This document shows positions 16,511 to 23,425 of a DNA stretch of 38,673 bases, piece by piece. Below the pieces are notes generated by a model that saw nothing but the letters and a program-made list of their open reading frames with translations, did no database searches and was not told the origin of the DNA. Source of the DNA: a virus; the IMG/VR virus record IMGVR_UViG_3300033182_001307, positions 1-38,673 of that record; one strand, 5' to 3'. The position numbers were made by a program, and so were the translations under genes. Every line of letters begins with the position of its first letter. The first letter of the stretch is position 1.

Positions 16511-17581
16511 CTATGAGAAATCTGCGATTACTTCATCCCAGCGTTTAGCCATCACTCTGACATCAAGGTGTTCTTTCACCACCTCACGTTGCCGTTTTGC
16601 TTCCACGGCTCGCACGTTGCTGTCCAATAGATCAGTCAGGTGATTGGTCCATTCCTCTGGGGTGGTCGCCAGACGACCGATGTTGTACGTATCGAACAGC
16701 CGTCTGTATTCCCCAAGGTCTGATGCCACAAACGGCACATTCGCTGCTGCATATTCGATCGCCTTGATCCACGACTTCGCGTGGTTAAACGGAATATCGT
16801 TCAGTGGCGCGATACCAATGTCGAATTGGAACGACAGTTGCGAGTAAAGCGACGGGGGATGCATCGGAGTTTTCGTTACTTTTTGACGGTCGACACCAAC
16901 TTTGTCCGCAAACCATGTGGCCACATCAAGGTGTCCAGAATGATGAAGCCTCCATTTGTTGTTGTTGATGAATGGGGCTACAAGCTCTAGATCTCCAGAA
17001 CGGTGGCTTGTTGATCCAACCCATCCGACAATAGTTTTTTTCGGACGAGGGTGTCTCTTGCGGAACGAATCAACATCGACACCGTTTTCGACCCTGTACA
17101 CCTTGTCGATACCGAAATCATCCAGCATTCGTGCTTCAAGAAATGGCGTTGACACGGTGACCGCGTCAGACATTTGAATAATTCTTTTATAGTTATCAAT
17201 GTTCTCCTCGTCGTTGTGGTCAGGGTGGGTGAGCTTGTAAGCGTGATTGTCCTCGTGGAGTCCCCAGTACCAGTCATCAATGTCGTTAATCAGGGGAGGT
17301 CCGCCACTCCTAGTAGCAACTTTCTCGACAAGGTCGCGGAACATCAGTCGCTGCATGATGATGACGTCGCAGTCGTAATGGACCCGGTCATGCCAGTCCA
17401 TTACACCAAAGCCCCTCTGCGGGTGATGCAAAAGCAGGCCAGTCACAGACGCATGAGATAAATGACGTCGAACTTGCTGCAGGCGAACGTGGTTTGCTCC
17501 ACCCGGTACAGGTCCGTCAGGACCAGCCAATGAGCGTGACCAATCAGTGCTCGCTATGCCAATTTTAAGCTTTCGCGGCAT
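16511..17581 (-). CDS. Glycosyltransferase, GT-B fold (GT4-like)
   Basis: The 356-residue protein looks like a retaining GT4-type enzyme that moves a sugar from a nucleotide-sugar donor to an unknown acceptor. N-terminal features are a Rossmann strand KIGIASTDW and a GGANHVRLQQ loop (about 27-37). A central segment has VSTPFLEARML and YRVENGVDVDSFRKR (about 165-180), the usual hinge 'NGvD...f'. The C-terminal half has IVGWVGSTSHRSGDLELV and, near residue 275, KAIEYAAANVPFVASDLGEYR, the conserved donor-binding motif. GGAG lies 7 bases before the ATG but inside an inverted repeat. The acceptor could be phage DNA, virion protein or host wall glycan; position between the accessory operon and the neck genes does not decide. 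Confidence 0.85.
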   Translation of the reverse strand: MPRKLKIGIASTDWSRSLAGPDGPVPGGANHVRLQQVRRHLSHASVTGLLLHHPQRGFGVMDWHDRVHYDCDVIIMQRLMFRDLVEKVATRSGGPPLINDIDDWYWGLHEDNHAYKLTHPDHNDEENIDNYKRIIQMSDAVTVSTPFLEARMLDDFGIDKVYRVENGVDVDSFRKRHPRPKKTIVGWVGSTSHRSGDLELVAPFINNNKWRLHHSGHLDVATWFADKVGVDRQKVTKTPMHPPSLYSQLSFQFDIGIAPLNDIPFNHAKSWIKAIEYAAANVPFVASDLGEYRRLFDTYNIGRLATTPEEWTNHLTDLLDSNVRAVEAKRQREVVKEHLDVRVMAKRWDEVIADFS

Positions 17582-17583
17582 TT

Positions 17584-17607
17584 AGTTCTCCAGTGTCTCG
17601 GAGAACT
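17584..17607 (-). promoter_or_regulatory. Hairpin that can mask the glycosyltransferase ribosome site
   Basis: Perfect 8-base arms AGTTCTCC and GGAGAACT flank an 8-base loop. The 3' arm in the minus-strand RNA contains the GGAG that serves the ATG at 17581. When folded, the ribosome site would be paired. This could couple glycosyltransferase translation to upstream translation or to a ligand. The pairing is seen directly; the regulatory role is inferred. Confidence 0.5.
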
Positions 17608-17619
17608 TTATCAGGTCGT

Positions 17620-17886
17620 CTAGCCGTCAATGTCGGGAGCGGCTGGTCGCCGAGCTACCGGAATTCTGCCTCGAGGAAATCTCGCTGGAATAGGATCTCC
17701 GCCTCGCCCGCCACCCCCAAGAGCTCGAGGAAGAAGGTCGCGGACAGCACCTCGTGGGTTGGCTTCGGCGCCCACGGTGCGGCTTCCGGCGCCACGCAAA
17801 AATGTGGCGACAGCGCGACGCCACCATGCGGGTCGGGCCACGGTCTCTTCGCGTGGAGAGTCAGGGGGGAAAGTTGGACTTGGCAT
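17620..17886 (-). CDS. Doubtful 88-residue Arg/Pro-rich ORF
   Basis: This 342-base gap (17582-17923) has no certain gene. The best candidate is an 88-codon frame with a CCCGGAGACACC leader placing GGAG 6 bases before the ATG. The product is basic and rich in Gly, Arg and Pro (for example RALGGGGRGGDPIPARF), with no recognisable domain, and would be disordered. It sits 37 bases after the ParB-like stop and 38 bases before the glycosyltransferase start, so its spacing fits the operon. Overlapping open frames on both strands (high GC) make chance likely. The sequence looks more GC-rich than its neighbours. Confidence 0.35.
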   Translation of the reverse strand: MPSPTFPPDSPREETVARPAWWRRAVATFLRGAGSRTVGAEANPRGAVRDLLPRALGGGGRGGDPIPARFPRGRIPVARRPAAPDIDG

Positions 17887-17923
17887 GGTGTCTCCGGGAG
17901 CACACCAATAATACCACCACGTT

Positions 17924-18478
17924 TTAGCGGTCTGCGTTCGGTGGTCTTTCTATTGCGGGTCCTACATTTTCTGCCGACTCTGCCTCGACTGGAACCCATG
18001 CTCGAGAATATTTGTGGTCAGCAATATTTCTATGCTTGAGCAGTGTTCCGTCGAGCATAACGGCCAGCTCTTCCTCGGTCATTGCTAGTTTTTTTCGAAG
18101 ATTCCATTCGTCGTATCGCCGCGACAACGCTACGTTTTGTACGATCCGTGACACCTGCTTCGGTAAGCTGACACCCTTGGATCGGTTCATCCTGACGTGC
18201 ATGAAAGCAGCGTCGAGATCTGAACACTCGTGATATATCACTGGAATTTGTTTGCCCAGTGTTTTCTGCGCCTTTTTGGAGGCCCCAGCAATCTCCCACC
18301 TAATGTTGCCGTCAATAATCCGGTTCGTGCCTTCTTGCACAAGAATCGGTTGCAGCCATCCGTAGTCGGTTAGCGATCGGGCCAGCACCTCCAGATCAGG
18401 CTTCAGCAGGTAGGACGTGCGCCACGGGCCGGGCGTCAAATCGGTGGCATTCACCATGACAATCTGCTTCATCGTCAT
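17924..18478 (-). CDS. ParB-like nuclease-domain protein (IbrB-like)
   Basis: I take ATG 18478, because it overlaps the stop of the PP-loop gene as ATGA; the longer reading from 18625 runs inside that gene. The 184-residue product has a ParB/Srx-type N-terminal domain: YLLKPDLEVLARSLTDYGWLQPILVQ (about 22-47), IIDGNIRWEIA (about 54-64, the family's GNxR-type loop), and FMHVRMNRSKG (about 90-100). A helical part follows, with a short MTEEELAVMLDG segment. Such domains can act as nucleases, kinases or CTPases; no ParA partner is present. Pairing with an upstream PAPS-reductase-like gene matches the IbrA-IbrB arrangement known from enterobacteria. Activity is unknown. Confidence 0.8.
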   Translation of the reverse strand: MTMKQIVMVNATDLTPGPWRTSYLLKPDLEVLARSLTDYGWLQPILVQEGTNRIIDGNIRWEIAGASKKAQKTLGKQIPVIYHECSDLDAAFMHVRMNRSKGVSLPKQVSRIVQNVALSRRYDEWNLRKKLAMTEEELAVMLDGTLLKHRNIADHKYSRAWVPVEAESAENVGPAIERPPNADR

Positions 18479-19638
18479 CTCGTATCGTCGATACTGTCGT
18501 AGGCATCCAAGTTCGCCAACTCGGCCTCTTCTTTTTGCGCGATCGTGTACGCCCGAGTTTTTGGGCCCATCGGGTTTACCGCCATGATGTTGAACTCCTT
18601 CAACAGGATGTTCCTGATCAGCCAATGTATCGGGTAGGAGGCAGGATCCTTCGCCTGCTTCTTACGGAACTCTGCCGCGAACGACATGGCCCGCCTGTGC
18701 AGCCCGGGTGTCAGTACGTTTTCGTCGATGCAGAGCTTCACGCCACGCCAGCCCATCTTGGCGTACAAATCAATTTCTTTCTCGATGTCGAAGTACGCCC
18801 AAAGGCGACGCTGAGCATCAATTTGCGGAAAGCATTCAAAAAGCCGATCGTAAAAATCTGGCTCTGTCTGCACCACATCACCAATGCGCCTAATGGCTAC
18901 ACAGTGAAGCGGGATGCCGACCCGCGTATTGGATCCGGTGAGCGCAGCAAGGTCGTAGTACTCGCAGTATTTTGCTCCGTGTTCTTCGCTAACAAATTTC
19001 AACACATCGTCAGTAGTCCAGTCGTAGATCACTTTAGCGAAGCGTAAAGGAATCGACTTTTTCATCCTATAGGGGACGTTGATGTAGTTCTCGTGAAGCT
19101 TCTGAACACACGACCGGTATCTGATCATCGACTCGTTGGCGCGAATGCCCGTCAGGAACGCAACACGACCAGCCTTGCCCTGCATCGTGTAATAGTCGAT
19201 CGATTCAGGAATCGCCTGCTCTGGATCTAGGCCAAAATGTTCTGCTCTGATAGCCCATTCGGGGATGGGTCTAAATAAGCGTCCAACACGTTCGCGGCGC
19301 GGGTCCCAAAGTTGGATGTATTCACGTTGACCCAGTACCCACACTTCCTGACCTTGGGGTAGGCAGTACCACTCCATATCGACCCAGTCGTAGTTTCGCA
19401 CCTCGTTGAGGTATCGCTCGACCGCTGGGGAAAGCATTTCCTCATCGCGGAAAATAACTTTCACTGGTCCCAGTCCACGTTCCTCGTGTATCTCTTTCGC
19501 GAGATGCAGAACGGCGGTCGAATCTTTTCCACCAGAGAACTGGACGCACACCGTGTCAAACGTGTCATAGACGTGGCGCACCCGCTCGCGGGCAGCGTCC
19601 ACACACGAGATGTCGAGGAACATTCGTTGGCGTGTCAT
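18475..19638 (-). CDS. PAPS reductase-like PP-loop protein (IbrA-like)
   Basis: The 387-residue protein has the PP-loop ATP-binding motif SGGKDS (35-40), then a strand with VKVIFRDEEML, and LTGIRANESMIRYRSC (about 164-179), the G-x-R-x-x-E-S-x-x-R motif of the PAPS reductase/DndC group. It also has VIYDWTTDDVLKF (about 206-218) and a C-terminal region with GWRGVKLCIDENVL and a Trp-Leu-Ile-Arg-Asn helix, consistent with the extra domain of IbrA-type proteins. These enzymes adenylylate a substrate, often in sulfur transfer. It overlaps the HTH gene and the ParB-like gene by ATGA junctions. Whether it reduces PAPS, thiolates a nucleic acid or does something else cannot be read from sequence. Confidence 0.87.
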   Translation of the reverse strand: MTRQRMFLDISCVDAARERVRHVYDTFDTVCVQFSGGKDSTAVLHLAKEIHEERGLGPVKVIFRDEEMLSPAVERYLNEVRNYDWVDMEWYCLPQGQEVWVLGQREYIQLWDPRRERVGRLFRPIPEWAIRAEHFGLDPEQAIPESIDYYTMQGKAGRVAFLTGIRANESMIRYRSCVQKLHENYINVPYRMKKSIPLRFAKVIYDWTTDDVLKFVSEEHGAKYCEYYDLAALTGSNTRVGIPLHCVAIRRIGDVVQTEPDFYDRLFECFPQIDAQRRLWAYFDIEKEIDLYAKMGWRGVKLCIDENVLTPGLHRRAMSFAAEFRKKQAKDPASYPIHWLIRNILLKEFNIMAVNPMGPKTRAYTIAQKEEAELANLDAYDSIDDTR

Positions 19639-20210
19639 TTGGGCATCTGTCCGCTTCGCGTCGGGAACGGCCTCAACTTTTTCGGCATGTGTCGAAGCAG
19701 TTTGAAGTGTAGTTCCTCAAGCTTCTTCTGATTTTCGTACCTGATGTGTTTACCAAGAATCAATTTTTGATGCTGGCTTTTCTTGCCAAGCATCCGGTTG
19801 AGGTCGGTCAGCGTGTAGCCAGCCTCCATCATTTCTTCAACTAGGTGTCGGGAAAAAGTTGAGTCAACAAAATGCTTCGGTCCAAGATCATAATCCGTTA
19901 CAGATAGAATTATTGTTTCTGTCCTTGGCGTGACAAAGTTCTTTTTTCCACCCCTGATTTTCTGAATGTTGCGGTAGTCGATGCCGGTGACGTTCGCCAC
20001 GTGTGTCGCCCCAATGCCGCACGACTTCAAATGAAGAAGATGCTCGCGCGCCTTATCGGCTGGCACATATCTGGGTTCTTCGACCTCGAGGCCGGCTTCT
20101 ATTTTTCGCCGCACCCGTGCGCGCTCCCGGGAATACTCCCGGTGCGCGACGGTACACGGCTCACATCGGCAACCCTTCGAGTAGGTCGAATGCTTGCCGT
20201 GCGTTTTCAC
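19635..20210 (-). CDS. DNA-binding HTH protein with Cys leader
   Basis: The 191-residue protein starts at a GTG overlapping the deacetylase stop (GTGA). Residues 5-20 hold HGKHSTYSKGCRCEPC with C14, C16 and C19, followed by an Arg-rich helix. This 'HG...GCRCxxC' leader is frequent in actinobacteriophage proteins, as far as I remember, and may bind zinc. Residues about 50-85 look like a helix-turn-helix (HLLHLKSCGIGATHVANVTGI, then RNIQKIRGG), and a second HTH-like stretch (GYTLTDLNRMLGKK) lies near 130-145. The C-terminus is basic. It could regulate this operon; the target is unknown. Confidence 0.7.
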   Translation of the reverse strand: MKTHGKHSTYSKGCRCEPCTVAHREYSRERARVRRKIEAGLEVEEPRYVPADKAREHLLHLKSCGIGATHVANVTGIDYRNIQKIRGGKKNFVTPRTETIILSVTDYDLGPKHFVDSTFSRHLVEEMMEAGYTLTDLNRMLGKKSQHQKLILGKHIRYENQKKLEELHFKLLRHMPKKLRPFPTRSGQMPK

Positions 20211-21100
20211 GACACCGCAGATGCGGTAAGAGCAGGCGCAGTCTCGATGGTCGACATTTGCGTCAACGTGTCGATGTGAAGATCACGGATGTCGTCCATC
20301 GTGTTGGAATCCCACGTGTAGCCACCAGCCATCGTGACGATGACAGGCTTGCCCTGACGTTGGAAGAACTGCGCCATGAGGCGCTCGCGCGCGGCCAACT
20401 GGTTGGCCGTCACACCGCAGTTGATCGGATCAACGCCAGCGTTGTAGATGAAGACGTCGACATTCATCTCATCAAACTCGGCAAGATTGAGCGTGTCGAT
20501 GACGTTCTCGACGTAGTACTCGGGAGAACTCATCTTCTGGATGTCGTATCCATCGACGGGGACATACCGGTCGAATGCCGACACTGAGACGTCGATCTGG
20601 TAGGTCGTGTCGTGGTTGATCATCGAGTAGGTGCCGCCACCACAGTGAGCGTCAAGGTCGACAACGCAGGTTGTCAGTCCCTGAAGTTGGAGCCAGTGCG
20701 CGGCGAGTGCGATGCCGTTGAAGGTGCAGTACCCTGCGCCCTCGCCCCATCTGGCGTGATGCAGGCCCGACGAAAGCGTCGCGACAGCGCCGCCTCGGAG
20801 CGCCGCGGTTTTTGCGGCAGCGAGGCATCCCGCGTTGTGCGCGAGTGCCATGTCGAAGATGCTGGGGTCCCACTTGAGCCCGTTAGAACGGGCGAGATGC
20901 GGGTGGAAATTGTCCTTGACGGCGTAGACGTAGTCTTCGTCGTGAAGAACAACCAGTATGTCCTCGGTCTCCTCGTAGAAGTTCTCGGGTGACTGGATGT
21001 CGAAGCTGTCAGGAAGCCCTGACGCAATCGCTTGTGACTTGCGGTTGGTGTCGAAATCGTCGGCACCTTTGACATAGTCGTCGTTGTAAAACACAATCAT
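20207..21100 (-). CDS. Histone-deacetylase-like zinc amidohydrolase
   Basis: The 297-residue protein belongs to the arginase/deacetylase superfamily (bacterial acetylpolyamine amidohydrolase, acetoin utilisation AcuC and HDAC relatives). All key motifs are visible: tandem histidines in GLHHARWG (H114, H115), GYCTFNGIALAA (123-134), VVDLDAHCGGGT (D148, D150, H152), NAGVDP (D224) and MAGGY (Y261). D150, H152 and D224 would bind zinc, and H114/H115 and Y261 would complete catalysis. One change from the common form is HC in place of HH after the Asp-x-His. I chose ATG 21100 because an AAGGAGG site lies 5 bases upstream. It leads a four-gene overlapped operon. Possible substrates are acetylated polyamines, lysines or N-acyl sugars. 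Confidence 0.9.
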   Translation of the reverse strand: MIVFYNDDYVKGADDFDTNRKSQAIASGLPDSFDIQSPENFYEETEDILVVLHDEDYVYAVKDNFHPHLARSNGLKWDPSIFDMALAHNAGCLAAAKTAALRGGAVATLSSGLHHARWGEGAGYCTFNGIALAAHWLQLQGLTTCVVDLDAHCGGGTYSMINHDTTYQIDVSVSAFDRYVPVDGYDIQKMSSPEYYVENVIDTLNLAEFDEMNVDVFIYNAGVDPINCGVTANQLAARERLMAQFFQRQGKPVIVTMAGGYTWDSNTMDDIRDLHIDTLTQMSTIETAPALTASAVS

Positions 21101-21138
21101 ATTTACCTCCTTGGGGTAGTAGTTAGTTGTGCGATTAC

Positions 21139-21167
21139 ATTTTACCGGCAAAATTGCGGTTTGACAA
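21139..21167 (-). promoter_or_regulatory. Strong sigma70-like promoter of the deacetylase operon
   Basis: Minus strand TTGTCA (21162-21167) and TAAAAT (21139-21144) are separated by 17 bases. Each hexamer differs from consensus at one position. It lies in the only gap between the ParB-like gene and the deacetylase gene, about 40 bases before the ATG, followed by AAGGAGG. It is the best promoter in the window. Confidence 0.75.
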
Positions 21168-21169
21168 CC

Positions 21170-21943
21170 TCAGAAATCGGCGTGGGATTCGACGAAATCC
21201 ATCAGGCGCTCGGCCGTAGTGTTGCCGTCATGGCCCGGATCCGACCGGAGCCAACGAATGAAATCATACCAGCGTTTCTGCTGATCCGCACTGTCAAAAA
21301 CCAGCGTGTACTGGACGACAGCCTGTTTTGAGCCGGACTGCCCGATACTCGTGCTGCCTGTCGCGGCAACGCTCTTGGAGTCGACCTCACCGGTAGGAAC
21401 GATCCGTTCACCCTCTGGTGTGACCTCCCGCGTGATGGGCGGTTGCCCCCGTTCGTCAATCGGGATGATTACGGGCGGGATGTAGCCCAGTGGGTCGTCC
21501 GCAAGATCGTTGAGACGGTCGGCCTGCTCCCCGAGCGCGGCGAGTTCAAATTCGTCCCAGCCGAGACCTTCAAGAAGCTCAACATATTCGGCCGAGATGT
21601 GCTCGATGATCGCGTCAAGCGCCTCAGGTTCTGAATGGCCAAGCTCAGACGTTCTGTTATCCGCGAGCGCGAACGCGACAGCCTGTTGCTCGTCAACTTC
21701 GTACTGGACGGCGGCGATCTTGTCCCATCCCAAACGCTTCGCTGCCTCCAACTGGTGGTTGCCCGCGATGACTGTTGACGTACCATCGCCGTTCGGGCGC
21801 ACCACAATCGGGCGCACCTGCCCGAACTCTCGGTACGATGCCATAATTGCGTCGACATTCCCTTTACGTGGGTTGCCGTCTAGCGGCACCAGCGAGTCGA
21901 TGTCGACCGCAAGGGGCTCGAGTGTTGGATCGATACGGTTCAT
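21170..21943 (-). CDS. ParB/Srx-like nuclease-domain protein
   Basis: The 257-residue protein has a clear ParB N-terminal domain: VDIDSLVPLDGNPRKG (13-28), a helix with FGQVRPIVVRPNG, VIAGNHQLEAAKRLGW (about 58-73) and VAFALADNRTSELG (about 88-101). The rest contains an acidic helical region and DPLGYIPPVIIPIDERG. The C-terminal quarter (about 210-250, YTLVFDSADQQKRWYDFIRWLR) is a separate small domain. There is no ParA, so plasmid-style partition is unlikely. Phage ParB-like proteins of this type sit next to recombination genes and may cut or modify DNA. The start overlaps the upstream stop as ATGA. It is the second ParB-like protein within 4 kb. Confidence 0.85.
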   Translation of the reverse strand: MNRIDPTLEPLAVDIDSLVPLDGNPRKGNVDAIMASYREFGQVRPIVVRPNGDGTSTVIAGNHQLEAAKRLGWDKIAAVQYEVDEQQAVAFALADNRTSELGHSEPEALDAIIEHISAEYVELLEGLGWDEFELAALGEQADRLNDLADDPLGYIPPVIIPIDERGQPPITREVTPEGERIVPTGEVDSKSVAATGSTSIGQSGSKQAVVQYTLVFDSADQQKRWYDFIRWLRSDPGHDGNTTAERLMDFVESHADF

Positions 21944-22278
21944 GTTTGTGCCCTCACGTTTGCTGCGAGTGTTCGCAGGGCGTCGATGGAGGTTCGCAAC
22001 GAGGACAGCCTTTCTCGTTTTGACTTCACCAACGCCTCTGCGATCTTGTGGTTGTGGATCTGAATTTCCAGTTTGTAGTCAGCCCACGCTTCCCGTTCCC
22101 GGATAGAGCCCTTCGCGGAGAGATATTCCTTTGCCCACGACGCCTTGTAGTCGGCTTCTTTTTCTGCTGCGTCTACAGCGAGCGACTCAAACGTTTCTGT
22201 CTCATCTTCCAGCATCGAGGTGAGTCTGATGATCTCTTGTTCGATCTCAACCTGCGAGATCGGACGGGTTCTAGCCAC
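21940..22278 (-). CDS. Small coiled-coil protein of unknown function
   Basis: I take the GTG at 22278, because GGAGGA lies 6 bases upstream; the longer open frame from 22530 overlaps RuvC in another frame and is not expected to be used. The 112-residue product (MARTRPISQVEIEQEI start) is almost entirely helical with a charged heptad pattern (about 10-105) and no cysteines. Similar short helical proteins occur among early genes of actinobacteriophages, as I remember them; no function is assigned. It overlaps RuvC by 8 bases and the ParB-like gene by ATGA. Confidence 0.7.
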   Translation of the reverse strand: MARTRPISQVEIEQEIIRLTSMLEDETETFESLAVDAAEKEADYKASWAKEYLSAKGSIREREAWADYKLEIQIHNHKIAEALVKSKRERLSSLRTSIDALRTLAANVRAQT

Positions 22279-22795
22279 AGTATTCCTCCAGTTCTGACCA
22301 GTCGATCTTTTCGAGTGCGGCGAGGTTCGCGGCGGGCCAGTCGTGTCTCGCCCTGCCGAGGACGGCACGCCCCATTTCCTCAAGGATGTAGGCGTCGCAC
22401 CGGTCGTCTCCTCCGGCTCCGTCCCAAACAATCCCTGTTCTTGCCGATACCGCTGAAACAACCTCGTTTTTTCCTGCATTTCCTTTTCCTGTAGCAAATT
22501 TTGCGCGCACCGTCGGAGGCACCTCAACATAAGGGATGCCGAGATCGTGGAGGAGAAGTCTTATAACCCCGCCAAGTTCGCCGATGCTGTGCGCCTGACT
22601 GTTGCGGCTCGCGAACGAGTAGCCCTCGATCACGACTCCGGGCATATGGTTCGCTGCGACGTCAACTCGGAGTCTGGCACGGATGTCGTACAGCCGCTGA
22701 GCGCCCTTCGACTTCGCGGCGATCGTCCACGTTTTCTTGTCACAAGAGACACCGGTCGACGTAAGAGACAGGTCGAGCCCCATGACAGATCTCAT
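22271..22795 (-). CDS. RuvC-like Holliday junction resolvase
   Basis: The 174-residue protein has the RuvC RNase H-like fold and all four acidic residues: D8 in MGLDLSLTSTG, E57 in VVIEGYS, and D131/D134 in DDRCDAYILEEMG with the family's three-residue spacing. The segment SIGELGGVIRLLL is also typical, and VPPTVRAKFATGKGNAGKNE is the conserved middle loop with lysines. It would resolve branched recombination intermediates before packaging. Either ATG 22795 or ATG 22783 could be the start; no strong ribosome site decides. It is part of a run with Rad52-like, HNH and nuclease genes. Confidence 0.92.
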   Translation of the reverse strand: MRSVMGLDLSLTSTGVSCDKKTWTIAAKSKGAQRLYDIRARLRVDVAANHMPGVVIEGYSFASRNSQAHSIGELGGVIRLLLHDLGIPYVEVPPTVRAKFATGKGNAGKNEVVSAVSARTGIVWDGAGGDDRCDAYILEEMGRAVLGRARHDWPAANLAALEKIDWSELEEYCG

Positions 22796-22797
22796 TT

Positions 22798-23043
22798 TCA
22801 GCGGATCTCTCGTTTGCCGAGTTCCGTTGTCACGATCGTCCGCGGTAATCTGTCGCGCATGGTGATCCAGCCGCGATCTGCGAGTGTTTTTACAATGGCC
22901 ATCGCTGAGGACGGTGACGAAAGTCCGACGCTTTTTCCAATTTCTCTAACCGTAGGGGGATACCCGTTTTTAATGTAACTCGTCTCAATAAATTCGAGCG
23001 CCTTTAGTGCTGTTTTTTCGTTCTTCACGATGCTTTTATTCAT
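22798..23043 (-). CDS. LexA-type DNA-binding domain protein, no peptidase
   Basis: The 81-residue protein matches the LexA N-terminal winged helix: ALEFIETSYIKNGYPPTVREIGKSVGLSSPSSAMAIVKTLADRGWI (about 15-60). The C-terminal autoprotease domain is absent, so it would not respond to RecA by self-cleavage. It may act as a repressor of phage early genes or bind host SOS boxes. It overlaps the HNH gene by 8 bases (AATGAATAA) and precedes RuvC. The match is specific, but a general MarR-like wHTH is not excluded. Confidence 0.75.
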   Translation of the reverse strand: MNKSIVKNEKTALKALEFIETSYIKNGYPPTVREIGKSVGLSSPSSAMAIVKTLADRGWITMRDRLPRTIVTTELGKREIR

Positions 23044-23425
23044 TGCTCTTTTCTTTTTCCCATCCGTGTTTTGCTAAACCTAACGAGAAAGCCAGCGCAG
23101 GATAATCGCCGATACGACGATGGCAGCTACGGCACACAGCGAGAAGATTACTCTCATCAAGAATCGACCCGCCCTGACTTCGCCTGACGACCTCATGGAT
23201 GTCAACGCTAGCACGGCGGACGTAAGTGATCTGTCCGTCGTGTTCTGCGAAAACTGGGCACGCCTCACAATGCGGCCTTTCCCTGAGCAGTCGCTCCACC
23301 AAGGGTCGACGCTCCTCATACTTCTTGGATGTTTTAGCTGACCGATAATTTTGCTTACCTCCTCGTTTTAATGGCGTCTTCTGCTGAAGACCCTTTTTCG
23401 CTTTCAGAGGTTTCTTTCGCTTCAC
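23036..23425 (-). CDS. HNH endonuclease
   Basis: The 129-residue protein starts with GTG overlapping the upstream stop (GTGA). It has a very basic N-terminus (Lys-rich, about 1-40), a zinc-binding pair C53/C56 and C98/C101, and the HNH core H77, N93 and H102 within VDIHEVVRRSQGG and SNLLAVCRSCHRRIG. It cuts DNA nonspecifically or at sites; phage HNH enzymes next to terminase often assist packaging. It sits in the recombination cluster and could also be a homing-type or nicking enzyme. Confidence 0.88.
   Translation of the reverse strand: MKRKKPLKAKKGLQQKTPLKRGGKQNYRSAKTSKKYEERRPLVERLLRERPHCEACPVFAEHDGQITYVRRASVDIHEVVRRSQGGSILDESNLLAVCRSCHRRIGDYPALAFSLGLAKHGWEKEKSNE

Noticed and set aside
17593-18039. 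Plus-strand 148-codon frame and minus-strand 114-codon frame (17655-17999)
   Set aside because: No ribosome site or recognisable domain; they overlap the ParB-like gene end. Only the 88-codon minus frame has a good GGAG.
21170-21943. ParB of a plasmid-like partition system
   Set aside because: No ParA and no visible parS-like repeats.
22279-22530. N-terminal extension of the coiled-coil gene to 22530
   Set aside because: It would overlap RuvC by 260 bases in another frame; the GTG at 22278 has GGAGGA.
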